Of a stretch of DNA of 64,000 nt, positions 40,139 through 48,252 are shown piece after piece; position 1 is the stretch's first letter, and each line of letters begins with the position of its first letter. The DNA is taken from IMG/VR virus record IMGVR_UViG_3300044797_000098, positions 248,001 through 312,000 of that record, one strand, 5' to 3'. Under the pieces are notes generated by a model. It did no database searches. It was not told the origin of the DNA and saw nothing but the letters and a program-made list of their open reading frames with translations. This stretch comes from a virus. A program made the translations under genes and the position numbers.

Positions 40139-40969
40139 TTATTTCAGTGCGTCTTGGCAAAAACGAGTTCCTGTTTCATACCATGCAAAATTAGGCCCGT
40201 GAGCAAGTGTGCTCGGTCTCGATGCCTGTCTGACATGCCATATATGACCGCCCTTCAATGCTGAAACATAGGGGTGCCCACTTTCATTAATTACAAACTC
40301 ATCTATGTTCCCAGCCATGTCATGAACACCTGTGCTGCTAACACATAATGGCATTGATCCACTCGGAACAAGGAGGCTTCGCAATATTTCGGATGCAGGT
40401 GAATGTGGTGTTTTCGCTTTGAACACATCTACTTTTTCATGCCTATCTATATTGCATAGACTACTATCCCTATGATATCCATCTCCATACGGAAGCGGAC
40501 GCATTTCTTTACCCTCTGCTGCAAACGTCCATTCACTATCTGTGCATAATCGTTTTCCAATTTTTGCAGCCTCATCTCGTGCTTCATACCAAGTCATCCA
40601 ATCACGAGGAACAACACCTTCCTTATTCGGAAATTCAAAACGGTCAATGCAAAATCTTTTATGAATCTTTGTTGTGGATAGGCATCGTGTTGGGTATTTG
40701 TATTCTCCACAAGAACCTGATTTATACGGGCCAGGGATGCGTTTCCCGTATGCATCTACTCCGTATAAACATATTTCTTCAACATTGGGGCAAAAATCCC
40801 CCTCAATAAATTGCATGTCATCAGGACATTTCTTCTCATCAACATTCTGTGTTTTCACATCACAACTGTTGCTGTTATGACATTCTTCCGCAATCGCGGT
40901 TTCTTTTCCGCCAACAAACGCAATCAACAACGCTGAACTTAAAATTGTTCCAACAATAATCTTCCTCAT
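40139..40969 (-). CDS. Secreted SUMF1/formylglycine-generating-enzyme-like protein
   Basis: 276 residues. Signal peptide MRKIIVGTILSSALLIAFVG with likely cleavage after AIA. A mature part with eight or more Cys follows, then a SUMF1-like domain: RFCIDRFEFPNKEGVVPRDW, TWYEARDEAAKIGKRLCTDS, EWTFAAEG, VHDMAGNIDEF, and RQASRPSTLAHG with GTRFCQD at the end. In bacteria this C-type-lectin fold activates sulfatases or acts as a binding scaffold. In a phage it is likely an exported surface or modification protein. It is not linked to a reverse transcriptase here. Confidence 0.85.
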   Translation of the reverse strand: MRKIIVGTILSSALLIAFVGGKETAIAEECHNSNSCDVKTQNVDEKKCPDDMQFIEGDFCPNVEEICLYGVDAYGKRIPGPYKSGSCGEYKYPTRCLSTTKIHKRFCIDRFEFPNKEGVVPRDWMTWYEARDEAAKIGKRLCTDSEWTFAAEGKEMRPLPYGDGYHRDSSLCNIDRHEKVDVFKAKTPHSPASEILRSLLVPSGSMPLCVSSTGVHDMAGNIDEFVINESGHPYVSALKGGHIWHVRQASRPSTLAHGPNFAWYETGTRFCQDALK

Positions 40970-41385
40970 TTCAACAATACCGCCTTATCAATTAATTTGA
41001 TTACTTCTTCTTTTGATAGATTGCTAAAATCTTTACCCGGACTATAAACCCAATCAACTTTATGCTCCGTTTCAGAAAAATAAAAATAAAAATATGAACG
41101 TATTAATCCGTTTTTGTAGGAATTGGTTATCTCATAAACGTATCCATTATGTTTATATCGTAAGTTCCAATAGGTATGATTTTCATTATCTATATTTTGA
41201 AAATAATGGCTGTAATTAGTAATATCTTTATCAATATAGCATGCTATACTAAGTTCGAATGGATGTCCTTTTGGATATGCATCATTAGGATTATCACCCT
41301 TTTTTTCGTATTCCATATTTTTATTGTTGCACACCGGGCAAGTATGATACTTAATTATATTTTTATATTGTTCTAATTTATTCAT
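40966..41385 (-). CDS. Zinc-knuckle protein with C-terminal tail, 139 residues
   Basis: CPVCNNKNMEYEKKG near residue 17 is a CxxC knuckle, followed by beta-rich sequence (HTYWNLRYKHNGYVYEITNS, YFYFYFSETEHKVDWVY) and LSKEEVIKLIDKAVLLK, a tail with Ala at -5. Overlaps the family B gene as ATGA. Function unknown. Confidence 0.7.
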   Translation of the reverse strand: MNKLEQYKNIIKYHTCPVCNNKNMEYEKKGDNPNDAYPKGHPFELSIACYIDKDITNYSHYFQNIDNENHTYWNLRYKHNGYVYEITNSYKNGLIRSYFYFYFSETEHKVDWVYSPGKDFSNLSKEEVIKLIDKAVLLK

Positions 41386-41705
41386 ATCAATAAAAGATAT
41401 TTTTCAATTTCATCAACATACTTATGAAAACTCGGATTATATTCTATCATATCTTTATGATTTATAGCATTTATTATTAAATAAATATCTGTATAAAAAC
41501 TGTTATTATTTCCATAAAAATTAGCCACCATGGCGCGCATTAGATTTTTGGCAACATTTAGATTTCTTTGCTCATATACTCTGATGATTGCTTCCCATCC
41601 AGAATGTTTTAAATTTTCCATTTCTATTGTTTCTGTAAAATCCGTATCTTCTATTGTGAAGAATAACTTATTGCCTTTATAGACACCGCTACCGCGAATA
41701 AACAT
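41382..41705 (-). CDS. Family B small protein (DTDF ... EKYLLLI), copy 1
   Basis: 107 residues. Family B signature: TIEDTDFTETIEM, then GWEAIIRVYEQRNLNVAKNL, then KYVDEIEKYLLLI. It shares the GWE-x-I-x-x-V-Y-E core with the neighbour at 41715. Six members in the window: 41382, 41715, 44117, 44402, 47099 and 53700. A helical domain ending in a perfect tail. Function unknown. Confidence 0.78.
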   Translation of the reverse strand: MFIRGSGVYKGNKLFFTIEDTDFTETIEMENLKHSGWEAIIRVYEQRNLNVAKNLMRAMVANFYGNNNSFYTDIYLIINAINHKDMIEYNPSFHKYVDEIEKYLLLI

Positions 41706-41714
41706 TATTGATCC

Positions 41715-42005
41715 TCAAACTAACATCAAGTATTTTGCAATTTCATCTTTATATTTAAGATATTTAGAATAATATTCTTTGTTTTCATCGTTATAATTAA
41801 AAATATCCATTAGGGTAAAACAAGTTAATATGTCATATCGGTTCATTGCAAGCAATAGGTTTTTGACGACATCAAGATTTTTCTTCTCATACACCCAAAC
41901 AATCAGTTCCCATCCAGACACTGGTGGAGGATTCACTATTTTTTCTATAAAATCCGTATCTTCTATAATCCAATCATCATCAGATTTATATGACTTAACG
42001 AACAT
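41715..42005 (-). CDS. Family B small protein, copy 2
   Basis: 96 residues: IIEDTDFIEKIVNPPPVSGW, then ELIVWVYEKKNLDVVKNLLL and KYKDEIAKYLMLV. Tandem with copy 1. Unlike most junctions, an SD (GAGGATC) rather than a direct overlap lies before the next start. Its own start overlaps the end of PyrE by one base. Confidence 0.78.
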   Translation of the reverse strand: MFVKSYKSDDDWIIEDTDFIEKIVNPPPVSGWELIVWVYEKKNLDVVKNLLLAMNRYDILTCFTLMDIFNYNDENKEYYSKYLKYKDEIAKYLMLV

Positions 42006-42571
42006 TATTGAAAATCCTCAATCGAAAACAACGATACCACTGGAATGCGAAACTTCTTTTCTATATTTTCTTTACCCCCAGCGAGACGATCCACTACACA
42101 TATCACTGCTACCGAATTATAGCCATTTTGGTATAGCGTGTCAAGGGCCGTTATGGATGAACTCCCGCTTGTGATTACATCTTCGAGTAATACTATACCT
42201 GATTTACGATCTGCATAACCTTCGATTAATTGTTGTGTCCCATGATCTTTTGCTTGCTTACGAATATATAATGCATTGACCGGTGAATGTATTATATTTG
42301 TTCGTGGCATTGAACTGTATGTGGAAACCGCTGACGCAAGACTGCATCCGCCAAGTGGAACTCCTGCAACCGTTCCTATGTTTTGATATTGTCGAAGTTT
42401 TATGATTTCGTCGAAAATTAGTTCTGCGGATAGTATGTGTCCTTGGCTCGTGAGCAATGTTTTTTTGCAATCGAGAAAGAAACTGCTTTGTTGTCCCGAT
42501 GCAAGCGTGAATGAGCCTTGTTGATATGAATACTGTTTTAGGAGATTTAATAGTAATGATTTTGTTGTCAT
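42005..42571 (-). CDS. pyrE: Orotate phosphoribosyltransferase
   Basis: 188 residues from ATG at 42571, which directly follows the Pnk stop; a longer frame upstream overlaps Pnk and is out of keeping. The substrate-binding part is QGSFTLASGQQSSFFLDCK, and the PRPP loop VLLEDVITSGSSSITALD is diagnostic. It makes OMP from orotate and PRPP, the step before PyrF (16140). No other pyrimidine genes are in the window, so the phage may boost only the last two steps. Confidence 0.93.
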   Translation of the reverse strand: MTTKSLLLNLLKQYSYQQGSFTLASGQQSSFFLDCKKTLLTSQGHILSAELIFDEIIKLRQYQNIGTVAGVPLGGCSLASAVSTYSSMPRTNIIHSPVNALYIRKQAKDHGTQQLIEGYADRKSGIVLLEDVITSGSSSITALDTLYQNGYNSVAVICVVDRLAGGKENIEKKFRIPVVSLFSIEDFQ

Positions 42572-42572
42572 A

Positions 42573-43520
42573 TTAAAATGATGCCTCTGGATCCCCAACA
42601 CGAAAAACTGGAAAACCATTTTCATATAACCACTTAACGATCTGATGACGATCGTCATACCAACCAGCAACATAATATCTTCCTTTGATATTTTCGTTGT
42701 ATATTCGTTCCTTCACAATCACATCTTTTTCATTCGATCCTGTCGGACGCATATATAATTCATATTCAACTTCTGGGAAGTGTTTTTCATAAAATCGTTC
42801 TGTCGGTGCTCTATCCTTTTCTTCTCTACCTGAAACGAATAATATCTTGTATCCCGCACGAAAATACATACGCATACATTCAATGACATAATCATTAGGA
42901 TGATCTTGGTCGCAAGTTTCGGCATTGTAAGGACTGCGATCTTTATGAATAATAGATATCGTTCCATCATTGTCGAACACAACTGCACGAGGTAATTCTT
43001 TATTTTGTTCGATTGGCTCGACCAAACGATCTAATGCGTTTTTTCGTTTTGAAAACACTTCATGCCGGGGCTTGTAAAACTTAAATTGATCTTTTCCTAA
43101 ATTATTAAAAAACTTTCTAACAACTTCTTCCCCAACTTTTGTATTGCCGACACGCTTGCTATCCCGCTCAATCAATTCAGGCAACGGACAATAAAATGCT
43201 TTTTCAAAAATCTGAACATCCAAGTTCAATTTACTTACAATTTTAACAACATCATCGAAGTTTCGTTTTGATGCATTGACATTGTCAATTATACAATTAT
43301 ATCCTTTTCGAAGGAAGTCTTTGAGCATATGTTCTCGCATCGAACGAATAATTTTTTCGTTTTCTGGTGAATAGATTGAAAAATCTATGGCGTCTCTTAA
43401 CCCGTCATTTGATATGCGTTTCCACTGTCCAATTTCTTTCGCCATTAACTCTCTGGCGAATGAACTTTTACCACTTGCAGGAGCACCCTTCAATACCATA
43501 ATTTTCAACTGGGTATTCAT
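42573..43520 (-). CDS. pnkp: Polynucleotide kinase 3'-phosphatase, T4 PseT type
   Basis: 315 residues from the ATG at 43520, preceded by GGA and within two bases of the previous stop (T4 Pnk has 301). The N-terminal P-loop is LKGAPASGKSSFARELM. The C-terminal phosphatase starts AVVFDNDGTISI with the D-x-D-G-T motif, then LFVSGREEKDRAPTERF and YYVAGWYDDRHQIVKWLY. It phosphorylates 5'-OH and removes 3'-phosphates from cleaved RNA or DNA, preparing ends for ligase. T4 uses it to repair tRNA cut by host anticodon nucleases. Two ligases are in the window. Confidence 0.95.
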   Translation of the reverse strand: MNTQLKIMVLKGAPASGKSSFARELMAKEIGQWKRISNDGLRDAIDFSIYSPENEKIIRSMREHMLKDFLRKGYNCIIDNVNASKRNFDDVVKIVSKLNLDVQIFEKAFYCPLPELIERDSKRVGNTKVGEEVVRKFFNNLGKDQFKFYKPRHEVFSKRKNALDRLVEPIEQNKELPRAVVFDNDGTISIIHKDRSPYNAETCDQDHPNDYVIECMRMYFRAGYKILFVSGREEKDRAPTERFYEKHFPEVEYELYMRPTGSNEKDVIVKERIYNENIKGRYYVAGWYDDRHQIVKWLYENGFPVFRVGDPEASF

Positions 43521-43521
43521 C

Positions 43522-43848
43522 TCATTTTCCAAACAATTTCTTATACGCATCAACGCCAATAAACTCAACTGGCGATTTACCATCTATGTTATCATAATCA
43601 CTTTGATATGTTTCTGTATATGGTAATTCTAACTGTTCCATCTCTTTATCATCTGTTCTTTTTATGATTATTTTGTATCCTTCGCCATCACAAGCAAAAG
43701 CATTGACGGCAATAGTATCATCATTCCAATGTGCTGATACCATATCGAGTGCATCTGCCAATGCGATTAATCCTTCCTCATTGCCAATAATAAATGCATC
43801 GCTGTGATTATATGCCTGACCGTATATGTGTATGTATGGTGTTTTCAT
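43522..43848 (-). CDS. Unknown protein, 108 residues
   Basis: It starts MKTPYIHIYGQAYNHSDAFI and is mixed alpha/beta (EEGLIALADALDMVSAHWND, then a basic strand KIIIKRTDDKEM). The end is DAYKKLFGK. No motif recognised. Its stop lies one base before the Pnk start. Confidence 0.7.
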   Translation of the reverse strand: MKTPYIHIYGQAYNHSDAFIIGNEEGLIALADALDMVSAHWNDDTIAVNAFACDGEGYKIIIKRTDDKEMEQLELPYTETYQSDYDNIDGKSPVEFIGVDAYKKLFGK

Positions 43849-43850
43849 TC

Positions 43851-44105
43851 CTATACCTTACCACACATTGGACATTTAACTATCGATTCCATGATTTCCA
43901 TTCGATTTTTGTTATTTCTTGCTTCTTCCATAAAATCAACACCAAAATCTCCAAACAATTCTCTAAAATGTTTTTCACATACATACGCTGTTAGGTTATG
44001 ACGATTTGGAAACGGATCATCGTGCAAAATCTCTTCGCCAACTTTTGCTATTGCATCATCACCGCAACGACATTTTTCACCATTCGTATATTTTGATTTC
44101 CACAT
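43851..44105 (-). CDS. Zinc-binding protein, 84 residues
   Basis: The sequence has several Cys pairs: EKCRCGDDAIAKVGEEI, YVCEKHFRELFGDFG, and VKCPMCGKV at the end. The spread C-x-C, C-x-x-H and C-x-x-C suggest two zinc sites. No family recognised. Confidence 0.7.
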   Translation of the reverse strand: MWKSKYTNGEKCRCGDDAIAKVGEEILHDDPFPNRHNLTAYVCEKHFRELFGDFGVDFMEEARNNKNRMEIMESIVKCPMCGKV

Positions 44106-44116
44106 TTTTATTTCCC

Positions 44117-44392
44117 TTATATTAACATTAAATATTTATCTACATCGTCCGCATATTTCGCGTATTTTGGAACATTTTTTCTTGCTACTTCGATTACGCC
44201 TTCAATGCTCCAATATATATTGGCATTGACGATCCATCTAATTGCCAATGCTAAGTTAGCAGCAACGTTTAGTTTTTTTTGTTCATAAATTTCAATAACA
44301 CTATATGCATAATACATATGTGATGGTTTCGTGATTTCAAAATCTGAATCAACTAATGTGTCATTCAATCTGCCCGTAAAACACTTAAACAT
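44117..44392 (-). CDS. Family B small protein, copy 3
   Basis: 91 residues: MFKCFTGRLNDTLVDSDFEI, AYSVIEIYEQKKLNVAANLA, and KYADDVDKYLMLI. It shares DSDF and YADDV-KYL-L with the tandem copy at 44402. The codons of the tail differ between the two (AAA TAT TTA ATG TTA ATA here), so conservation is at protein level. Confidence 0.78.
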   Translation of the reverse strand: MFKCFTGRLNDTLVDSDFEITKPSHMYYAYSVIEIYEQKKLNVAANLALAIRWIVNANIYWSIEGVIEVARKNVPKYAKYADDVDKYLMLI

Positions 44393-44401
44393 TTTAACCC
44401 T

Positions 44402-44716
44402 CTACATCAATAATAGATATTTTTCAACATCGTCAGCATATTTAATGTAATCAGGCACATGTATTTTGCATTGTTCTATGTGTTGATACGCGCGATAGGT
44501 ATTATTACCTAACCAATGTGCAATAGTAGCCGAAACATTTAATTGTCTTTCTTTACAAACATTTATGATTATCTTTACGCATTCATACACATAAGGATTA
44601 CCACTATTATTTATCATTCCAACTACTACTTCTTCTGGCTCAAAATCTGAATCATATATAGTATAGGTTGCGTGCGCATCCTTTCGACAATGTCCGAAAC
44701 GGATTTCAGTAATCAT
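44402..44716 (-). CDS. Family B small protein, copy 4
   Basis: 104 residues: TYTIYDSDFEPEEVVVGMIN, VKIIINVCKERQLNVSATIA, and KYADDVEKYLLLM. The stop is followed closely by the next family B gene and the start is shared with the RNA ligase stop. Function unknown. Confidence 0.78.
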   Translation of the reverse strand: MITEIRFGHCRKDAHATYTIYDSDFEPEEVVVGMINNSGNPYVYECVKIIINVCKERQLNVSATIAHWLGNNTYRAYQHIEQCKIHVPDYIKYADDVEKYLLLM

Positions 44717-45729
44717 TAAGATTTTCGTGCCTTGAATAACTGATATCCTTCTGATTTTAATTTTACAATTTTTCTACCATTTATATATGGATCAAAATCA
44801 TTAGGAATTGAACGCATTACGAACCCTTCCTTCAAGCAATCACCAATCGTAGATTTTCCTTCTGCAAGTGCGTATAAACTCTTATCTTCTTTCCATTCGC
44901 CATAATACAATTCTGGTGCAGTTTCCAATCCAATATCTGCACATATATCTTTTACTTCTTCCCATTCAAGGAATTTAAATGTTTTTGTATTCCATATATC
45001 GAACACACGGATTTTGTTTTCGCGAACAAGATTGTTTTGAGAATTGCGAACCATTTGTGTATCGTATGGGAAGTGTTTTACTCTGCCATAATTTTCTGCA
45101 AAAAACGCAAACATAGGATATTTTGCTAATTTTTCTTTCAATCCCATTCGTAATACTGGCGCCCACCAATGCGAGTGTTCGCTTTCTTTTTTGAATAGAT
45201 TTCTTGAACGAACCCATAGTCGTTCCCCATCGTGAAGAACTGAAAAATTTTCGCCCTCCAGTTTTTCCATAATAATTACTTTTTCGCCTTCTTTAAAACA
45301 ATCCACATATTTACGAAGATTTTCTAAATCATAATGTGGGATCTGGAAGTGATGCGGATTCTTTTCGCAATCTTCTTCTGATCGTCCCGCCACTTCTTCT
45401 TCATACTCAAACTTTTTCAATCCGTAGTATTCAACAACGCTATCGTGCTCTTTGAACCCCTCTGGTGCTGGAACAAGGATCCCCTCCGAAAATATACCGC
45501 GCAAGCGTGCAGGCTTGATGCGTTTTTTATCACCAAGGAACGAAAACACCTCTATATCCGGGCAGATCGTGTCATAAGGTATGTATGAAACGAGATCGCC
45601 TTCTTTGTATTGGTTCTCTTTGAATATAACTGTATTGTCGCCTAACACCTGCGAGATCTCTAACGAATCTGCATTTGGATGGCGCCCAATTTTATTTAAT
45701 TTGCAAACACACGGATGCCAGTTCGACAT
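44716..45729 (-). CDS. RNA ligase with N-terminal OB domain (DraRnl/Rnl5-like)
   Basis: 337 residues. Residues 1-110 form an OB-like domain (GRHPNADSLEISQVLGDNTV, LVSYIPYDTICP) resembling tRNA-binding folds. The ligase domain has motif I EKLEGENFSVLHDG (Lys of KLEGE, about residue 160), motif III FFAENYGRVKHF, motif IV EGFVMRSI and motif V IVKLKSEGYQLF. This two-part order matches Deinococcus RNA ligase. It can seal nicks in RNA and complements the smaller ligase at 34801. Confidence 0.9.
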   Translation of the reverse strand: MSNWHPCVCKLNKIGRHPNADSLEISQVLGDNTVIFKENQYKEGDLVSYIPYDTICPDIEVFSFLGDKKRIKPARLRGIFSEGILVPAPEGFKEHDSVVEYYGLKKFEYEEEVAGRSEEDCEKNPHHFQIPHYDLENLRKYVDCFKEGEKVIIMEKLEGENFSVLHDGERLWVRSRNLFKKESEHSHWWAPVLRMGLKEKLAKYPMFAFFAENYGRVKHFPYDTQMVRNSQNNLVRENKIRVFDIWNTKTFKFLEWEEVKDICADIGLETAPELYYGEWKEDKSLYALAEGKSTIGDCLKEGFVMRSIPNDFDPYINGRKIVKLKSEGYQLFKARKS

Positions 45730-45739
45730 ATGAAACTCC

Positions 45740-46054
45740 TTACTGTAATAATAACAATTTAAAAAATCTATCCAGTGTTTCTTTTGGGTTATCTTTATTC
45801 ATTTGAATTCTTACTGGCAATTCCCACCAAACCATAGGTAATTGTTTTTTATCAATTGGATGCGGTATTCCGTCTATCCATTTGTGCGGAACGCGTTGTG
45901 CATCGCTTAAATTATAAATAAATGTAATTTTTTTTATGTGATACTGATATATTTTACCATCAATTGCTAATGAATATTCACTGTTATAGTAATAATGTGG
46001 CGTACCATAAAAATAATCCCCGCCACTCAGTAATTTTACTTCTTTATATTTCAT
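45740..46054 (-). CDS. Family C small protein with C-terminal tail, copy 1
   Basis: 104 residues: MKYKEVKLLSGGDYFYGTPH, then EYSLAIDGKIYQYHIKKITF, ending NPKETLDRFFKLLLLQ. It aligns with 46055-46315 in the first strand (YNTVKIIRKYSTGD), the IDG-x-x-Y block and the last 15 residues (NPKETLDRFFKLLMLA). Terminal Gln and Ala differ, so the -1 residue is free. Confidence 0.76.
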   Translation of the reverse strand: MKYKEVKLLSGGDYFYGTPHYYYNSEYSLAIDGKIYQYHIKKITFIYNLSDAQRVPHKWIDGIPHPIDKKQLPMVWWELPVRIQMNKDNPKETLDRFFKLLLLQ

Positions 46055-46315
46055 TTATGCTAACATTAACAATTTAAAAAATCTGTCCAATGTTTCTTTC
46101 GGATTATATTCATCCATCAAAAGAGCTGTTCGTAAATAATATGCATCTTGAAAAGACATAGGTATCCATTTTTTATATAATCGAGTTATTTTAGGAAAAC
46201 ACTCATATAGATATTCAGTCCCATCAATACTTAATTCGTAATCAGGAGATCTAATATCTCCTGTAGAATATTTTCGTATTATTTTAACGGTGTTATATTC
46301 CAACTTGCTCTTCAA
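46055..46315 (-). CDS. Family C small protein with C-terminal tail, copy 2
   Basis: 86 residues from a TTG start that overlaps the ATP-grasp stop; a later start cannot be excluded. YELSIDGTEYLYECFPKITR and NPKETLDRFFKLLMLA match copy 1 next door. Function unknown. The pair are adjacent duplicates and carry a tail of the form K-L-L-x-L-x. Confidence 0.72.
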   Translation of the reverse strand: MKSKLEYNTVKIIRKYSTGDIRSPDYELSIDGTEYLYECFPKITRLYKKWIPMSFQDAYYLRTALLMDEYNPKETLDRFFKLLMLA

Positions 46316-47102
46316 CCCGTTTCATTTTTTCACCAAAAAACTTATTCACCACTTCCGTCGCTTGATCGCTGATGTCCAATCCAGGCGCATAATTGTATTC
46401 CAAAAACCACCAGCCATCTTTTCCAACAATATAATCAATTCCACAAACATCCAATCCAAACACTTCTTTTACTTTTCTTGAATGATCTACAACCGCTTGT
46501 GGCATTTCGGGATACAATGACATCTCTGCTCCGCTACTATTTTTAATCCACGAAGTTTCGTTGTCAAAACGCAAGGTAAAATAGTCATCACCAATCCACA
46601 ACACCCTACAAGATATACCATCAAAAAACGGTTCTATCGTTGCAATACCTTCCCACCTTGGCAACTCTAATTCATTTCTAACTAAATACTTTCCCTGTCC
46701 CTGATGCTCATTGCCAGTCTTTACAACGAATGGATATTGTATTGGAATATCTTTCGTGTATTCTGATTGAATAACTGTATTAGTATTGAGCCCAGCACGA
46801 ATCACTTTTTCCATGCACGCATGCCTGTTGTCAATACTTAATAATTTTCTTGGATCGGGATAGCAAGGAATGTTATTGTCAATTAGAAAATTAAAGTTTT
46901 GTCGTCTGATTGTGTCGTCGGAAACACTTGCGTGGTATATACAACCCAATAAATGTTCGTTCATATTATGGCGATGAAAAGATTTGTCTCCGTTAAGATA
47001 TAACGTTTTTGCTGTCTGACTGTGAATCCAATTATCGTGCTGGAAAACAAGCGGTAATGTTATACGGAACTCACCTGATAGGAAAATAAATGATCGGTTC
47101 AT
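46293..47102 (-). CDS. ATP-grasp ligase, RimK-like
   Basis: 269 residues. The ATP-grasp core shows PFVVKTGNEHQGQGKYLVRN (ATP-binding Lys and Gly loop), TIEPFFDGISCRVLWIGDDY, and GIDYIVGKDGWWFLEYNYAP with the metal-binding Glu and Asn of E-x-N-x-x-P-G. The N-terminal 110 residues are the preATP-grasp domain (RHACMEKVIRAGLNTNTVIQ). Family members ligate an amino acid or amine to a carboxylate; RimK adds Glu to ribosomal protein S6. Target here unknown. Confidence 0.85.
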   Translation of the reverse strand: MNRSFIFLSGEFRITLPLVFQHDNWIHSQTAKTLYLNGDKSFHRHNMNEHLLGCIYHASVSDDTIRRQNFNFLIDNNIPCYPDPRKLLSIDNRHACMEKVIRAGLNTNTVIQSEYTKDIPIQYPFVVKTGNEHQGQGKYLVRNELELPRWEGIATIEPFFDGISCRVLWIGDDYFTLRFDNETSWIKNSSGAEMSLYPEMPQAVVDHSRKVKEVFGLDVCGIDYIVGKDGWWFLEYNYAPGLDISDQATEVVNKFFGEKMKRVEEQVGI

Positions 47103-47395
47103 AGTAATAATAAATACTTTTCTAATTGTTCGCCATATTGATGATATTCTTCATCATATTCTTTAATGAACCGTATAGCGTCTAACATCGACATTCCTCT
47201 ACACTTGCTGTATAGCACAATGAATTTTAAAATGTTTTTTGCTATATCATCACCTTTACTCGTATAAAACTCTATTACCGATCTAATGCAACATATAAAC
47301 ATATATCCCATTTTTATACCTAATTCAACCTCTCCATAGGTATCATCAATGATGAGAATACTGTTTCTGCCTTTGTCAATAAACTTTGTTATCAT
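47099..47395 (-). CDS. Family B small protein, copy 5
   Basis: 98 residues, divergent: it starts MITKFIDKGRNSILIIDDTY, keeps SVIEFYTSKGDDIAKNILKF as the core, and ends QYGEQLEKYLLLL. D-D-T replaces D-T-D-F. Overlaps the ATP-grasp gene by four bases. Tail codons are AAG TAT TTA TTA TTA CTA, different from other members. Confidence 0.7.
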   Translation of the reverse strand: MITKFIDKGRNSILIIDDTYGEVELGIKMGYMFICCIRSVIEFYTSKGDDIAKNILKFIVLYSKCRGMSMLDAIRFIKEYDEEYHQYGEQLEKYLLLL

Positions 47396-47691
47396 TTTAT
47401 ATCAGTTGGGCAAACTGCAACATCATGACCATAAGGATTTCCGGTGCTACCTACACCATCAATTTTTTTCATGACGATACAATCCTGACCATTTACTTCA
47501 ATGTGTTGTTCTCTTGGCGAATGATGACCAATTTGATACATTAAAAATGGAAATGCAATTAATACTGCAAGTCCAATAAAACATAATAACCATACTTCCC
47601 AAGTTTCTCCTTGTGGCTTATGACACAAGCAAACATTATTACAAGGGCAAGGCTCACTCGGTTCTCTATTTTTTCTTGACCATCCCACCAT
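47392..47691 (-). CDS. Single-pass membrane protein, Cys-rich N-terminus, 99 residues
   Basis: The N-terminal CPCNNVCLCHKP is Cys-rich, then a transmembrane helix (VWLLCFIGLAVLIAFPFLMY). An extracytoplasmic or lumenal domain follows with GQDCIVMKKIDGVGSTGNPY and GHDVAVCPTDIK, which appears conserved-like. Function unknown, but likely membrane-located. Confidence 0.7.
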   Translation of the reverse strand: MVGWSRKNREPSEPCPCNNVCLCHKPQGETWEVWLLCFIGLAVLIAFPFLMYQIGHHSPREQHIEVNGQDCIVMKKIDGVGSTGNPYGHDVAVCPTDIK

Positions 47692-47700
47692 TTTTCTTAC

Positions 47701-48021
47701 CTACCTTAATAATGTTAATTTTTCATATAAACTGAATATCTCTTCATTAGATCTATCGATTAGATTTTTATCTAATTTTATTGTATTATTCTGATCAAAA
47801 AATCCTAACCATGATGAGGCTTGTCCATTAGATATATTTATAGATATAAACATTTTTCTACCATCATAATCATAATATTTATGAACTACAATATGATTAC
47901 CGATATGACTTGTCCATCTGTGTTCTACATAATGGTCATGACAACGATATGTCGTATTGCCTGTATGATTATAATCCATAATTATATCATTACCACATAT
48001 ATGACATATTTTTTGTAGCAT
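47701..48021 (-). CDS. Zinc-knuckle protein with C-terminal tail, 106 residues
   Basis: CHICGNDIIMDYNHTG and YRCHDHYVEHRW give a CxxC...CxxH zinc site. A beta-rich middle (HIGNHIVVHKYYDYDGRKMF) follows and the end is SLYEKLTLLR, fitting the tail with Lys -6, Leu -2 and terminal Arg. No family recognised. Confidence 0.7.
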   Translation of the reverse strand: MLQKICHICGNDIIMDYNHTGNTTYRCHDHYVEHRWTSHIGNHIVVHKYYDYDGRKMFISINISNGQASSWLGFFDQNNTIKLDKNLIDRSNEEIFSLYEKLTLLR

Positions 48022-48023
48022 TA

Positions 48024-48248
48024 TTAATTATATAATTCCGCTTCTTTTTTGACTTTGTCTAATGTTCCGGGGATGTCATAAACATTGTCAAACTTTTGGA
48101 CTATCGCGTCTACATCAACATAACCAATTTCTTTAAACTCTTTTATCAATTTCTTGCTTGTTTTCTTTGCCACTTCTAAATCTTTTGATACCGTGAATAA
48201 ACTCCATTTATCTTTCTTGCGATTTTTGATATATATTCCAAGTATCAT
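48024..48248 (-). CDS. Unknown small basic protein, 74 residues
   Basis: ILGIYIKNRKKDKWSLFTVS, then LEVAKKTSKKLIKEFKEIGY, with DAIVQKFDNVYDIP at the end. A short strand-helix fold with no motif. It lies next to the Fe-S protein gene with a gap of four bases. Confidence 0.65.
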   Translation of the reverse strand: MILGIYIKNRKKDKWSLFTVSKDLEVAKKTSKKLIKEFKEIGYVDVDAIVQKFDNVYDIPGTLDKVKKEAELYN

Positions 48249-48252
48249 TTGA

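Noticed and set aside
40139-40969. SUMF1-like protein as a diversity-generating retroelement target
   Set aside because: The fold is used by such targets, but no reverse transcriptase, template repeat or variable-repeat end is present in the window.
42573-42673. Upstream extension of PyrE (extra 34 residues)
   Set aside because: It overlaps Pnk's C-terminus in another frame. The ATG at 42571 directly follows the Pnk stop and matches the family start.
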